Shown: positions 1 to 8,172 of the stretch, one piece after another | Numbering within the stretch: the stretch's first letter is position 1 | Layout: each line of letters opens with the position of its first letter | Source: PMP191F sp047602185 | GTDB taxonomy: Bacteria; Bacteroidota; Bacteroidia; Chitinophagales; Chitinophagaceae | Reading direction: 5' to 3' | Assembly: GCA_047602185.1 (NCBI GenBank) | Contig: JASGHY010000001.1 | Location: 1,612,001 to 1,676,000 of the forward strand | Length of the DNA: 64,000 nt | Program-made: the position numbers and the translations under genes | The notes under the pieces: generated by a model | Seen by the model: only the letters and a program-made list of their open reading frames with translations | Told to the model about the DNA's origin: nothing | The model's database searches: none

Positions 1-834
1 GATTCTTTACAGGGTGCATTGTTCTTACCTGCCGGATATGAGAAAGGTAAAAAATATCCCACAGTAGTATACTATTACGAAAAGCTGTCCCAGACACTGC
101 ACAACTGGAATAATCCCGGCTTCAGCGGTACCGGCTGGAACCCTACACTGTACACCAGCAATGGCTATGCGGTGTTTATTCCGGATATCGTTTACAAACT
201 TGATGACCCCGGTATGTCTGCCGTATGGTGTGTACTGCCCGGTGTAAAAGCAGCTATCCAGACAGGGGTAGTAGATGCTGATAAGATCGGTATCCACGGC
301 CACTCATGGGGCGGTTACCAGACAGCGTTCCTATCTACACAAACCAGTATGTTCAAAGCAGCCGCTGCAGGTGCACCGCTAACCAATATGGTAAGCATGT
401 ACGACCTGATCTACTGGAACAGTGGTGGTGGCAACATGGCTATTTTTGAGGCTTCACAAGGCAGGTTCTCCGGTGGCCCCTGGGAAAACTGGGAATCATA
501 CCTGCGCAACTCACCAGTGTACCACGTTAAGAAGGTAACAACACCATTACTTATCCTGCACAATGATAAAGACGGTGCGGTTGACTTTACACAGGGTATC
601 GAATTCTATAACGCACTGCGCAGGCTGAAAAAGCCGGTAGTACTGGTTCAGTACAAAGGTGAAAATCACGGTTTGGCCAAACTGGAAAACCGTAAAGACT
701 ATTCAGTGCGTATGATGGAATTTTTCGACTACTACCTCAAAGGTGCACCTGCACCTGAATGGTTGAAAAACGGTGTAGATCGTCTTCAACTGGATGAACA
801 CCTGAACACAAGGGCTTTTGACGAGCAACCTTAA
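1..834 (+). CDS. S9 family (prolyl oligopeptidase-like) peptidase, C-terminal part
   Basis: The reading frame is open from base 1, so the N-terminal beta-propeller part lies outside the window. What remains is an alpha/beta-hydrolase catalytic domain of about 277 residues. The nucleophile elbow GHSWGG supplies the serine, HNDKDGAVDF the acid and GENHGL the histidine, in the order usual for S9 peptidases. Family members cleave short peptides after their release in the periplasm or cytoplasm; substrate and location cannot be decided without the N-terminus. The gene ends just before a strong hairpin terminator, so it is the last gene of its transcript. An internal TTG at base 19 is not a credible start because the fold would be incomplete. 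Confidence 0.9.
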   Translation, partial: DSLQGALFLPAGYEKGKKYPTVVYYYEKLSQTLHNWNNPGFSGTGWNPTLYTSNGYAVFIPDIVYKLDDPGMSAVWCVLPGVKAAIQTGVVDADKIGIHGHSWGGYQTAFLSTQTSMFKAAAAGAPLTNMVSMYDLIYWNSGGGNMAIFEASQGRFSGGPWENWESYLRNSPVYHVKKVTTPLLILHNDKDGAVDFTQGIEFYNALRRLKKPVVLVQYKGENHGLAKLENRKDYSVRMMEFFDYYLKGAPAPEWLKNGVDRLQLDEHLNTRAFDEQP

Positions 835-854
835 TGTTCAGACTAAATACATGC

Positions 855-887
855 AAAAGCTGTCTCTGCTATAGAGACAGCTTTTTT
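855..887 (+). terminator. Rho-independent terminator after the S9 peptidase
   Basis: A perfect stem AAGCTGTCTCT / AGAGACAGCTT with a 5-nt loop is followed by a run of T. It starts about 20 bases after the peptidase stop codon. Confidence 0.9.
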
Positions 888-1023
888 ATTGTAATACCGC
901 ACTTAGTCAGGATGACAAATGCAAACGATATGCGGATGTGCCTAACCACACAAAGCAACAAAAGCCGCCTCCTTGCGAGAGACAGCTTATTCAGTTTTCC
1001 AGGAATATATTTGATGAGTTTGA

Positions 1024-1254
1024 TTACTCCTGCTCCAGCTTCAGGTAGCGATTCATAAAGTTGAGGTTATTCAACTCCGCCATTGCTATCATCGCAGGTT
1101 TGTGGTCCATATCAATCATGGCTATACCCGTTGATTGCCCGGTATTTCTATCACGGATAATTCTAATAGAATTCACTTTACCAAAACGCGCAAAAAGTGA
1201 AGTAAGATGACCTACTGTGGTCATACAATTAAGGTTACTCGCAAAAATCGTCAT
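1024..1254 (-). CDS. RNA-binding protein with one RRM domain
   Basis: This 76-residue protein is a single RNA recognition motif. The beta1 strand MTIFASNL matches RNP2, and the beta3 segment GIAMIDM sits where RNP1 lies, though it lacks the usual aromatic pair (the family consensus is KGFGFVxM). Small single-RRM proteins are known in Bacteroidota, where some act as global RNA-binding regulators. The gene is alone on the minus strand, convergent with the S9 peptidase, with an ATG start and no partner. The weak RNP1 suggests altered RNA contacts. The fold assignment is good; a regulatory role is inferred. Confidence 0.85.
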   Translation of the reverse strand: MTIFASNLNCMTTVGHLTSLFARFGKVNSIRIIRDRNTGQSTGIAMIDMDHKPAMIAMAELNNLNFMNRYLKLEQE

Positions 1255-1897
1255 ACAACAATTTTAGTAGTGAACAGTAATGTTTGTTGGGCAGGAAAAG
1301 AGTACTATACCAGTGGGGGTAGGGGGCAAACAGGTTAGCGATAGAAAGCTACGACTATCCCGCACATTTACCTAATCTTTTTTCATCGTTACAACATCGC
1401 CAAAACAGCAATAACGTTATAGGTTTGAGCAAACATCCGGCACTCAAAAACCTTCCGTCCAAACGATCTAGCAAACGGGAAATCGTAAACCGGCAGACGG
1501 CAATCGTGAGACGTGAATACTGTTTCGGGTGTCGTGTTTAAGGTTTCGGGTTCTTTAGTTCGGACTTGCTTTCCGTTTTGCTGACTTTATTCAGACATCC
1601 TACTTCATCTACTCCATCTGCACATTAGCAAATTTGCACAGCTGCACATTTTATCTTCAACCTGTATTTGCATTCGGCGTTCCGCGTTCAGCTGTACTTA
1701 TAACCTATAACTTACAACCTACACCCTGTATTCAAGCAATCGTTTGTGTAAACTCCCCCTCTTTTATGCACATCCGCAATATGCGGTCTGCCCGTACGTT
1801 AATTTTCCCGGGTAGCCTCCCGCAATTCAATAATATTAAAACCCGCACATATAACTATTTGGTAAAAACCCACTTGTGTCTAATTAAATTTCTACCT
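1255..1897. repeat. Gene-free stretch with dispersed word repeats
   Basis: No convincing gene lies here. Bases 1489-1552 are a near-identical inverted copy of 12479-12535 (shared words GGCAGACGGCAATC, ATACTGTTTCGGG and GTCGTGTTTAAGG). Bases 1617-1652 carry the CACATTAGCAAATTTGCACA word also seen near 54.8-55.0 kb, and 1697-1730 carry the ACTTATAACCTATAAC word also seen near 17.4, 24.4 and 50.8 kb. The rest shows nothing recognisable. The promoter of the following 84-aa gene must lie near its 3' end. Confidence 0.75.
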
Positions 1898-2152
1898 ATG
1901 ACAAATGAGCAAATCGAAAAATTTCTGCAACAAAAAAGACTGGAACAAGTCCCTGTACGTATCAGCTTTAAGACTAGAAAAACGCTCGTAGGCATGTTTA
2001 TTAAAACGGCAGACTATGCGGAATTAAAAACCAAAAACTTCTGGCGTATCGTTGGCGAAGCCAATATTGAAAGTTACCTTAAGTCGAAAGATATGGGCCT
2101 GGCGAGGATCTACAGCGGCTCAGAGATCGTAAGACTGGCAGGTGCCAAATAA
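1898..2152 (+). CDS. 84-aa conserved small protein, copy 1 (possible Sm-like fold)
   Basis: The protein is 84 residues and 85% identical (71/84) to the copy at 3943-4197. I chose the ATG at 1898 because homology with copy 2 begins exactly at MTNEQIEKFLQQ; upstream in-frame codons are repeat DNA. It has a short N-terminal helix, then alternating short strands (VRISFKT, LVGMFIKT, FWRIVGE, LARIYSGSEIVRL). No family is recognised with certainty. The strand spacing, a Gly after the second strand and the closing IYSGSEI loosely resemble the Sm1/Sm2 motifs of Sm/Hfq proteins, which is only a suggestion. The two copies flank a DEAD-box RNA helicase, which supports an RNA-related role. Confidence 0.8.
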   Translation: MTNEQIEKFLQQKRLEQVPVRISFKTRKTLVGMFIKTADYAELKTKNFWRIVGEANIESYLKSKDMGLARIYSGSEIVRLAGAK

Positions 2153-2170
2153 CCCGATAAGAACTCACTG

Positions 2171-2203
2171 AAAGCCCGGAGCAAACAGTTGCTCCGGGCT
2201 TTT
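2171..2203 (+). terminator. Rho-independent terminator of 84-aa gene copy 1
   Basis: A 14-bp perfect stem (AAAGCCCGGAGCAA and its complement) with a 4-nt loop runs into T residues. The terminator of copy 2 at 4213-4247 has almost the same stem, so the duplicated unit includes the terminator. Confidence 0.9.
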
Positions 2204-2237
2204 ACTTTATAGCCCTGTTTTTTGTCTGAATTTGGTT

Positions 2238-2296
2238 CCGGCTGGTGGGGACACCCGCCGGGGGTGCTCTCCGTGGCTGGTGTCTTCACCCGCCAC
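2238..2296. repeat. Two tandem REP-like palindromes
   Basis: Two hairpins lie side by side: 2238-2261 (CCGGCTGGTG, loop GGGA, CACCCGCCGG) and 2273-2296 (GTGGCTGGTG, loop TCTT, CACCCGCCAC). Each has a 10-bp stem with one mismatch and a 4-base loop. The same 10+4+10 design recurs at 4326-4349 and 55421-55444. It lies between the 84-aa gene and the helicase. Confidence 0.8.
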
Positions 2297-2401
2297 CGAC
2301 AAACAATATTAACATACACAAAATGAACCAGTTACCACAAACATTGAGATTAGCGGGTACATGTAACCAACATTAAATCAACGACATTGACAATAAAAGC
2401 C

Positions 2402-2536
2402 TATCTTTGCAGTTCTTATTCTTCCTCCACTTATTTTTTATCCCGCTCAATACAAAGTTTGTGAAGGTCACTAGTAAGGCAGGTAAAGTGTCTTCTTCTC
2501 CAATGACAGCCTTACCACAATCATTATTTATTTAAA
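2402..2536 (+). promoter_or_regulatory. Promoter -7 box and structured 5' leader of the DEAD-box helicase
   Basis: TATCTTTG at 2402-2409 matches the Bacteroidota TAnnTTTG -7 box; a TTG at 2387 is closer than the usual 17-23 bases, so the -33 element is uncertain. The predicted leader is about 120 nt and contains a long stem: GTAAGGC (2474-2480) pairs with GCCTTAC (2509-2515), and TGTC (2489-2492) with GACA (2505-2508). Long structured leaders are known for autoregulated or cold-responsive RNA helicase genes; that role here is inferred. Confidence 0.5.
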
Positions 2537-3817
2537 ATGCAAGAAGTGTTATTTGAAAATTTAGAACTTTCAGCGCCCATTTTAAAGGCACTGAAACAAC
2601 AGGGTTATACAACACCCACACCCATCCAGGCCCAATCGATTCCCCATATATTACAACACAGAGATATATTAGGATGCGCACAGACCGGAACCGGTAAAAC
2701 CGCCGCGTTTGCCATTCCCATCCTGGAATTGTTATACCAGCAGAAACAGGCATCCAAAGCGCCACAGCACGGTATTAAGGCCCTTATATTGACCCCAACC
2801 CGCGAATTGGCTATCCAGATCCAGGAAAGCTTTGAAGCGTATGGTCAGTACACAGGTCTTCGTCACCTGGTGATCTTCGGAGGCGTATCGCAACACGCAC
2901 AGGTAGGTGCATTACGTAAAGGCGTAGACATCCTGGTGGCAACACCCGGCCGTTTACTGGATCTGATGAACCAGCAACTGGTAAACCTGCGTGATATTAA
3001 GATGCTGGTGCTTGATGAAGCCGACCGCATGCTGGATATGGGCTTTGTACACGATGTAAAACGTGTTATTTCCAGGCTGCCATCGCAAAGACAAACCCTT
3101 TTCTTTTCGGCAACCATGGCACCGGAAATTATGAAGCTGGCAGATACCATGCTGCGTAACCCGGCTAAAGTAGCCATTACACCGGTATCAACTACAGCTG
3201 AAACAGTAGAGCAATCCATCTACTTTGTAGATAAGAAAAACAAACAGCCTTTGCTGACCCACCTGTTGCAAAACACGGTAACAGATAGCGTATTGGTGTT
3301 TGCACGTACCAAACATGGTGCAGATAAAGTAGCCAATAGTCTTAACCGTGCAGGCATTAAAACAGAAGCTATCCACGGCAACAAGTCGCAGACAGCAAGA
3401 CAAAGGGCGCTGCAGAACTTCCGTTCAAAACAAACCAGGGTATTAGTAGCAACAGATATTGCTGCAAGAGGCATTGATATTGAAGGATTACCGTTTGTTA
3501 TCAATTTCGATCTGCCAAACGTAGCTGAAACCTATGTACACCGTATTGGTCGTACAGGCAGGGCAGGCGCCAGCGGCATTGCGCTTTCTTTCTGTGATGG
3601 CGAGGAAAGAGCTTATTTGCGCGACATTCAGAAACTGACAGCGCAGAAAATACCGGTAGTTGATGAACACCCGTTTGTACAGCCGCTGCAACATTCCAAT
3701 GTGCATGCTATAGCTCCCAAACAGGTGATTGCCAGGCCCGCAGCTCATGCTGACGGCCACCGCAGGGGTTCTTTTAAACCCCGCAGAAAATGGCACCAGC
3801 CGGCCAGGAATAACTAA
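2537..3817 (+). CDS. DEAD-box ATP-dependent RNA helicase, RhlE-like
   Basis: ATP-dependent unwinding of RNA duplexes in ribosome assembly, RNA decay or cold adaptation is the family role. The 426-residue protein shows all motifs in order: Q motif PTPIQAQSIP (27-36), Walker A AQTGTGKT (48-55), PTRELA, TPGRL, DEAD (160-163), SAT (191-193), ATDIAARGID, and HRIGRTGRAG (335-344). The last 30 or so residues are basic and disordered (RRGSFKPRRK), like the RNA-binding tails of RhlE proteins. It starts with ATG after a structured leader. It is flanked by two near-identical 84-aa genes, a notable context for an RNA helicase. Confidence 0.95.
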   Translation: MQEVLFENLELSAPILKALKQQGYTTPTPIQAQSIPHILQHRDILGCAQTGTGKTAAFAIPILELLYQQKQASKAPQHGIKALILTPTRELAIQIQESFEAYGQYTGLRHLVIFGGVSQHAQVGALRKGVDILVATPGRLLDLMNQQLVNLRDIKMLVLDEADRMLDMGFVHDVKRVISRLPSQRQTLFFSATMAPEIMKLADTMLRNPAKVAITPVSTTAETVEQSIYFVDKKNKQPLLTHLLQNTVTDSVLVFARTKHGADKVANSLNRAGIKTEAIHGNKSQTARQRALQNFRSKQTRVLVATDIAARGIDIEGLPFVINFDLPNVAETYVHRIGRTGRAGASGIALSFCDGEERAYLRDIQKLTAQKIPVVDEHPFVQPLQHSNVHAIAPKQVIARPAAHADGHRRGSFKPRRKWHQPARNN

Positions 3818-3942
3818 ACCAGGGGGCAAAACTGAACAAAAACAACTCTTAAACGTTTGTTAATTAAGGGTTGCAATCAATGGTTTAGTTGTATAATTAT
3901 GAACCAGGATTATATTATAAGTCAAATTTAAATACGTGTGCT

Positions 3943-4197
3943 ATGACAAATGAGCAAATCGAAAAGTTTCTGCAACAAAAGCAATTGGAACAAGCTCCTG
4001 TACGTATCACCTTCAAAACAAGAAAACCGCTTGTAGGCCTGTTTATTAAAACTGCTGATTATGCAGAATTGAAAACAAAGAACTTCTGGCGTGTTGTAGG
4101 TGAAGCGAATATTGAAAATTACAATAAGTCAAAAGACATGAACCTCGCTAAGATCTACAGTGGTTCAGAATTTACAAAACTGGCAGGCGCCAAATAA
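3943..4197 (+). CDS. 84-aa conserved small protein, copy 2 (possible Sm-like fold)
   Basis: This 84-residue paralogue differs from copy 1 at 13 positions, mostly conservative (V/A, S/T, M/L, R/K). The start at 3943 is set by homology with copy 1; an in-frame ATG at 3889 would add 18 unrelated residues. Conserved parts are MTNEQIEKFLQQK, the block TADYAELKTKNFWR and IYSGSE. It lies 125 bases after the helicase and has its own terminator, so it may be co-transcribed with the helicase or expressed separately. Function is unknown; see copy 1 for the tentative Sm-like reading. Confidence 0.85.
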   Translation: MTNEQIEKFLQQKQLEQAPVRITFKTRKPLVGLFIKTADYAELKTKNFWRVVGEANIENYNKSKDMNLAKIYSGSEFTKLAGAK

Positions 4198-4212
4198 CCA
4201 ATAGACTTAACT

Positions 4213-4247
4213 AAAAAGCCCGGGGTAAGCAATTACTCCGGGCTTTT
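4213..4247 (+). terminator. Rho-independent terminator of 84-aa gene copy 2
   Basis: Stem AAAAAGCCCGGGGTAA with its complement (one G-T pair) and loop GCAA, ending in five T. It is the homologue of the terminator at 2171-2203. Confidence 0.9.
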
Positions 4248-4325
4248 TATTTTACCAGGCTTTCGCTGCACTAAGAGGCTTAACCTGTCAGGTAGGGCCA
4301 GAGCAGCTTAACCATGGGATGCACC

Positions 4326-4349
4326 CCGGCTGGTGTCCCCACCAGCCGG
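4326..4349. repeat. REP-like palindrome
   Basis: A perfect inverted repeat CCGGCTGGTG, loop TCCC, CACCAGCCGG. It lies between the 84-aa gene terminator and the stop codon of the convergent GLPGLI gene, and belongs to the set at 2238-2296 and 55421-55444. Confidence 0.8.
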
Positions 4350-4367
4350 AATTAAACTTCTTACCTC

Positions 4368-5111
4368 CTACAACGACGTAAGCCACAAATAGCGCTGTGC
4401 ATATTTGCCCCAGCTTTTCAGGCTTTCCGCAAGGGAGGTTTTCAATCCCTTTGTGGTTACTTTCTTTCCTTTGGTCAATGGCTTAAAATCATTTTCCTTA
4501 GGATCTATCAGTTCCAGCTTGGTAGCGAAGATTGTAAGGTGTATACGGGGCATCGCCAGGCCAAGGATCATACCCGGCAACCCGTTAAAAGATTCAGGTC
4601 CGCCGCTTACAGGAATTTCGTCTGTATAAAAAGCCACTACATACACTGAATCCATAATAATAGTTTCTGCACGACGGCAATTGAAACCCGCGATCTTTCT
4701 CATTTCAGACGTGATCTTCCAGTTGAATTTTGCCAGGCTGTCCTGTACCAGGAAGCTCTGTTCAAAGACCTGTTTAGACGCAGCATACTGTTGCGTATTA
4801 AGATCAGTGATCACAGTATTCTCCGATGCCGGCATACTGCCCCACATAGCTGTTTTGTTAGCATCCGAATTATCACGCCCCGGTTTATAGGCAACCCTGT
4901 TGCCATCAAACATCATATCAAAATACGTAACGTTGAATTGCGGGATCATCTTTTTGATCTGCTCTGTCCACTCACCATCATCTTCAAATTGTTTGTGCAT
5001 ATTGTATTTACGCTCAAACTCAATTTTTCCTTTTGTAACAAACTGTGGTGGTTGTGCTGTAAGCGAAAGGCCCAGCAGGCAGGTAATACAGGATATAATG
5101 ATATATTTCAT
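4368..5111 (-). CDS. GLPGLI family exported protein
   Basis: A 247-residue protein with a signal peptide (KYIIISCITCLLGLSLTAQ) followed by a beta-rich domain carrying GLPGMILGL, the signature of the GLPGLI family. These periplasmic or outer-membrane-associated proteins of Bacteroidota have no established biochemical role but are usually encoded beside outer-membrane barrel proteins, as here. I chose the ATG at 5111 because it is directly followed by the signal peptide; an earlier in-frame ATG at 5141 would overlap the upstream gene. The start lies 19 bases after the upstream gene's stop, so the two form an operon. Confidence 0.92.
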   Translation of the reverse strand: MKYIIISCITCLLGLSLTAQPPQFVTKGKIEFERKYNMHKQFEDDGEWTEQIKKMIPQFNVTYFDMMFDGNRVAYKPGRDNSDANKTAMWGSMPASENTVITDLNTQQYAASKQVFEQSFLVQDSLAKFNWKITSEMRKIAGFNCRRAETIIMDSVYVVAFYTDEIPVSGGPESFNGLPGMILGLAMPRIHLTIFATKLELIDPKENDFKPLTKGKKVTTKGLKTSLAESLKSWGKYAQRYLWLTSL

Positions 5112-5130
5112 TGTAAGAATAGTTGTAAGG

Positions 5131-7902
5131 TTAAAATTCACTGGCTGGCATAGCAGTTCCTTTCTTGGTAAAGTTCCAGCTCAGTTTCAACAGCCAGAAC
5201 CTGCGGATGGTATCGTATGTTCTTTCTGTAATATTGGTACTGCTGGCATTTCTGCTGAAGCCAAGGTTCTGGTTCAGGATATCATTGATCTCAAACTGCA
5301 ACAGCAACGATTCATCTTTCATGAATTTTTTACCAACTGACGCATTCCATTTTACTACGTTGTTGTTATTGGTAAAGATGGCCGTCTTTTGACGAAGATC
5401 GATATCTGCATCACTGTTGATCTCAAACTTAGCCGGTAAATACACCGTGAAAGAAGGGTAGATAGAGGCAGACCAGTATTTAGTCTCTGTCAGTTTATTT
5501 ACGGAGGATTTTGAAATATTCTCACGCATGTTGGCAGAGAGATAGAAACTCATCTTTTTCTCTTTGTAATAGTTAAAGCCGATACGTCCGCCATAGTTCA
5601 CGTTATTGGTGGTATTCTTAATACCATTCACCACGGAATTGTTGCGGCTGCTTCCACCATTTACACCAAAGTTCACGTTCAGGTCCAGCTTGGTGATCTT
5701 AAAGCCATAGCCAATGCTACCACTCAGTGAATAGTTGCCATTCACATTTACAGACTGGTAAGTTCTTTTACCGGTGTTTACGTCCAGTACCTCACTGTTA
5801 CCAATGGCATCCTGCACCATATCGTAGCTGGCATAAGCCCAGATGCTACGGCTGTTCAGCACCTTGTAATCATTGAAGTTTACCGAGAAACTATGCCTGA
5901 ACTCCTGTTTCAGGTCCGGGTTACCAACATACACGTTCAAAGGATCGGTGTTGTTGCGAAGCGGTTGCAGCTGGTCAATGGTAGGCTGCTTGGTATTACC
6001 ATTGTAAGAGAGATTGACACGTGTCTGGGGCTTGATATTATAAGAGATATTGGCCCTTGGGAACAGGTTTACATAGGAATACTTGTAAGATGTATCGTGC
6101 AGCTTGTCCGTTTGTTTAAAATCAGACTGTGCCACATCACTGCCAATAGAAGCATTCAGTTTCTTTTTACTGTAACGGAAGCTTAAGCCGCCACGATTGG
6201 TAATAACCCTGAAACCGTAATAAGTAGAAAGAGAATCCACATACTTGTCGTACTTGCCATTCTCCTCGTCAAAGGTCTTTCTTTCTGATTCGCTGTTGGT
6301 AAGCCCCAGGCTATAGCTTACTTCCATAAACACATTCTTCAGCAATGGTTCGGTATAAGCCAGTTTACCGCTCAGTGATGAGGCTTTACCATTGTTGATC
6401 TTCTTCTGGTCTACAGTATCCTTCGATTTTACACTGCCATCAGGATTAAAGTAGGCGTTATCTGCCAGCAAAAACCCGTTGGATGTTGTATTGTTATAAG
6501 ACTGGGAGAAGTTAAATGAAATAGTACGGCCGGCCTTGGCAAAGCGGTGACGCCACAGCGCAGTAGTGCTGAACTGCTGGTTATCGCTTTTATTACCGGA
6601 GGTACGTGTACTGGTATTTACAGGATTCTTTTCCTCGTTCAAAGACTCCGTGTAATTCAATGACTCCTGGTCAGTTTTTGTAAGAGAACCTTTGAAAGTA
6701 ACTTTCAGAGAAGTGAACGAATCTATCTGCGTTTCAAACGTACCGTTTACGTTATGGCGGAGACGTTGCTGGTAATTATTTCCACGTTCATTGCGGTAGA
6801 ACAAGGTATCAGGCAAAATGTATTGCGAGGTATTATAGCCACCGCCAATGGTATTCAGTTTCTGGAAACGGTAACTGCCATTGAGACTTTGACGGTTATC
6901 ATTGTATTTATTTGAATAGTGCAGACCGGCGCTCCAGCTGGTAGGTAAACCTTCCCCATAATAAGAACCACCGTCACCTTCAGAATAGAACATCATCATA
7001 CCGCTTTCATCCATTTCCATGGTTTCGGAAGAAGTACCAAATTTAGAAGCATCGTCCCATGAAAGGCCCGTAGTACCGGTGTTTGACATTACACCATACA
7101 CAGCCAGCTTACGTTTTTTCTTGAACGAGTTAAACATTACCTGGTTATTGAACTTGTCTTTCAGTCCACCACCCAGTGATATTTTACCAAAATAACCGTT
7201 CTTCTTATCATCCTTCAGTTTCAGGTTAAGCGCCTTGGTCTTTTGCCCGTCATCAATACCGGTAAACGTAGCCTGGTCGCTTTTTTTATCAAACACCTGC
7301 ACCTTATCCACGTTATCGGCACGAATGTTTTGCGTGGCAAGGGTAGGGTCGTTACCAAAAAACTCTTCCCCATCTACCAGTACCGTCTGGATCTGTTCGC
7401 CCATGGCGGTGATCTTACCATCCTTATCGACCTGGAAACCCGGTAACCTTTTCAGCAGGGCTTCCACATTCGCATTGGGGGCTACTTTAAAACTGTCGGC
7501 AATAAACTCAGTAGTGTCTTTCTTTTGCCGGATGGCGCCTAATTTTTGAGTGACCACAAACTCCTGTAACAACTGCGATTTAGTGATCATTGGCACACTG
7601 GCCAGATCTGTTACAGAAGTGTCCTGCAATTCCACGTCATAATAATAATCTGCAAACGTGGGATAGGTGATGAGAACAATAAATTTTCCGGAGGGAAGCT
7701 CTTTCAGGTTGAAGTGACCGGCTTTATCAGCACGTGTAAAACTGACGAGTACAGAGTCGCCTTTTCGAAGCAAGGCTACAACACTGTTGGAGAGATTTTT
7801 CTTTTCGCTTGTGTCAATTACTGTACCTTTAATAAGAGCGTGCTGGGCAATACTACAGTGGGCGGCTACCAGCAGTAGCAGGAAAACAGTTAGTTTCTTC
7901 AT
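5131..7902 (-). CDS. TonB-receptor-like outer-membrane beta-barrel protein
   Basis: The 923-residue protein begins with a signal peptide (MKKLTVFLLLLVAAHCSIAQ), then a carboxypeptidase-regulatory-like domain (about 22-100; IKGTVIDTSEKKNL), a plug-like region (about 125-230; ALLKRLPGFQVDKDGKI, VLVDGEEFFG) and a long C-terminal barrel rich in alternating aromatic strands. This matches the outer-membrane beta-barrel (OMP_b-brl_3) branch of the TonB-dependent receptor family. No SusD-like partner is nearby, so glycan import is not indicated; the partner is the GLPGLI protein downstream. The start at ATG 7902 leaves out 18 residues preceding the signal peptide. Confidence 0.92.
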   Translation of the reverse strand: MKKLTVFLLLLVAAHCSIAQHALIKGTVIDTSEKKNLSNSVVALLRKGDSVLVSFTRADKAGHFNLKELPSGKFIVLITYPTFADYYYDVELQDTSVTDLASVPMITKSQLLQEFVVTQKLGAIRQKKDTTEFIADSFKVAPNANVEALLKRLPGFQVDKDGKITAMGEQIQTVLVDGEEFFGNDPTLATQNIRADNVDKVQVFDKKSDQATFTGIDDGQKTKALNLKLKDDKKNGYFGKISLGGGLKDKFNNQVMFNSFKKKRKLAVYGVMSNTGTTGLSWDDASKFGTSSETMEMDESGMMMFYSEGDGGSYYGEGLPTSWSAGLHYSNKYNDNRQSLNGSYRFQKLNTIGGGYNTSQYILPDTLFYRNERGNNYQQRLRHNVNGTFETQIDSFTSLKVTFKGSLTKTDQESLNYTESLNEEKNPVNTSTRTSGNKSDNQQFSTTALWRHRFAKAGRTISFNFSQSYNNTTSNGFLLADNAYFNPDGSVKSKDTVDQKKINNGKASSLSGKLAYTEPLLKNVFMEVSYSLGLTNSESERKTFDEENGKYDKYVDSLSTYYGFRVITNRGGLSFRYSKKKLNASIGSDVAQSDFKQTDKLHDTSYKYSYVNLFPRANISYNIKPQTRVNLSYNGNTKQPTIDQLQPLRNNTDPLNVYVGNPDLKQEFRHSFSVNFNDYKVLNSRSIWAYASYDMVQDAIGNSEVLDVNTGKRTYQSVNVNGNYSLSGSIGYGFKITKLDLNVNFGVNGGSSRNNSVVNGIKNTTNNVNYGGRIGFNYYKEKKMSFYLSANMRENISKSSVNKLTETKYWSASIYPSFTVYLPAKFEINSDADIDLRQKTAIFTNNNNVVKWNASVGKKFMKDESLLLQFEINDILNQNLGFSRNASSTNITERTYDTIRRFWLLKLSWNFTKKGTAMPASEF

Positions 7903-8172
7903 GGCTAGACAGAAAGGAAATGTAGGGTTTATAATGATGTTTGTGTTACCAAACAATTATCACTTCTTTCGGGCTCAAATATCTGCGATACAAAAACACG
8001 AAAACACAGTTTCGCTTCATTTTAACAGTTAGTTGTTACGAACGGTAAAAAACGGTGATCTTGTAACGGCAGTATGATTGAGAATGTGAAAGATTCCATA
8101 AAACATTTTTCAGTTTTTTTATAGCAAGGCATGGAACAGGATATGTATATTTAAAAATATAATAACAATAGC

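Noticed and set aside
834..1058. 74-codon open frame after the S9 peptidase
   Set aside because: It contains the terminator hairpin and has no protein pattern.
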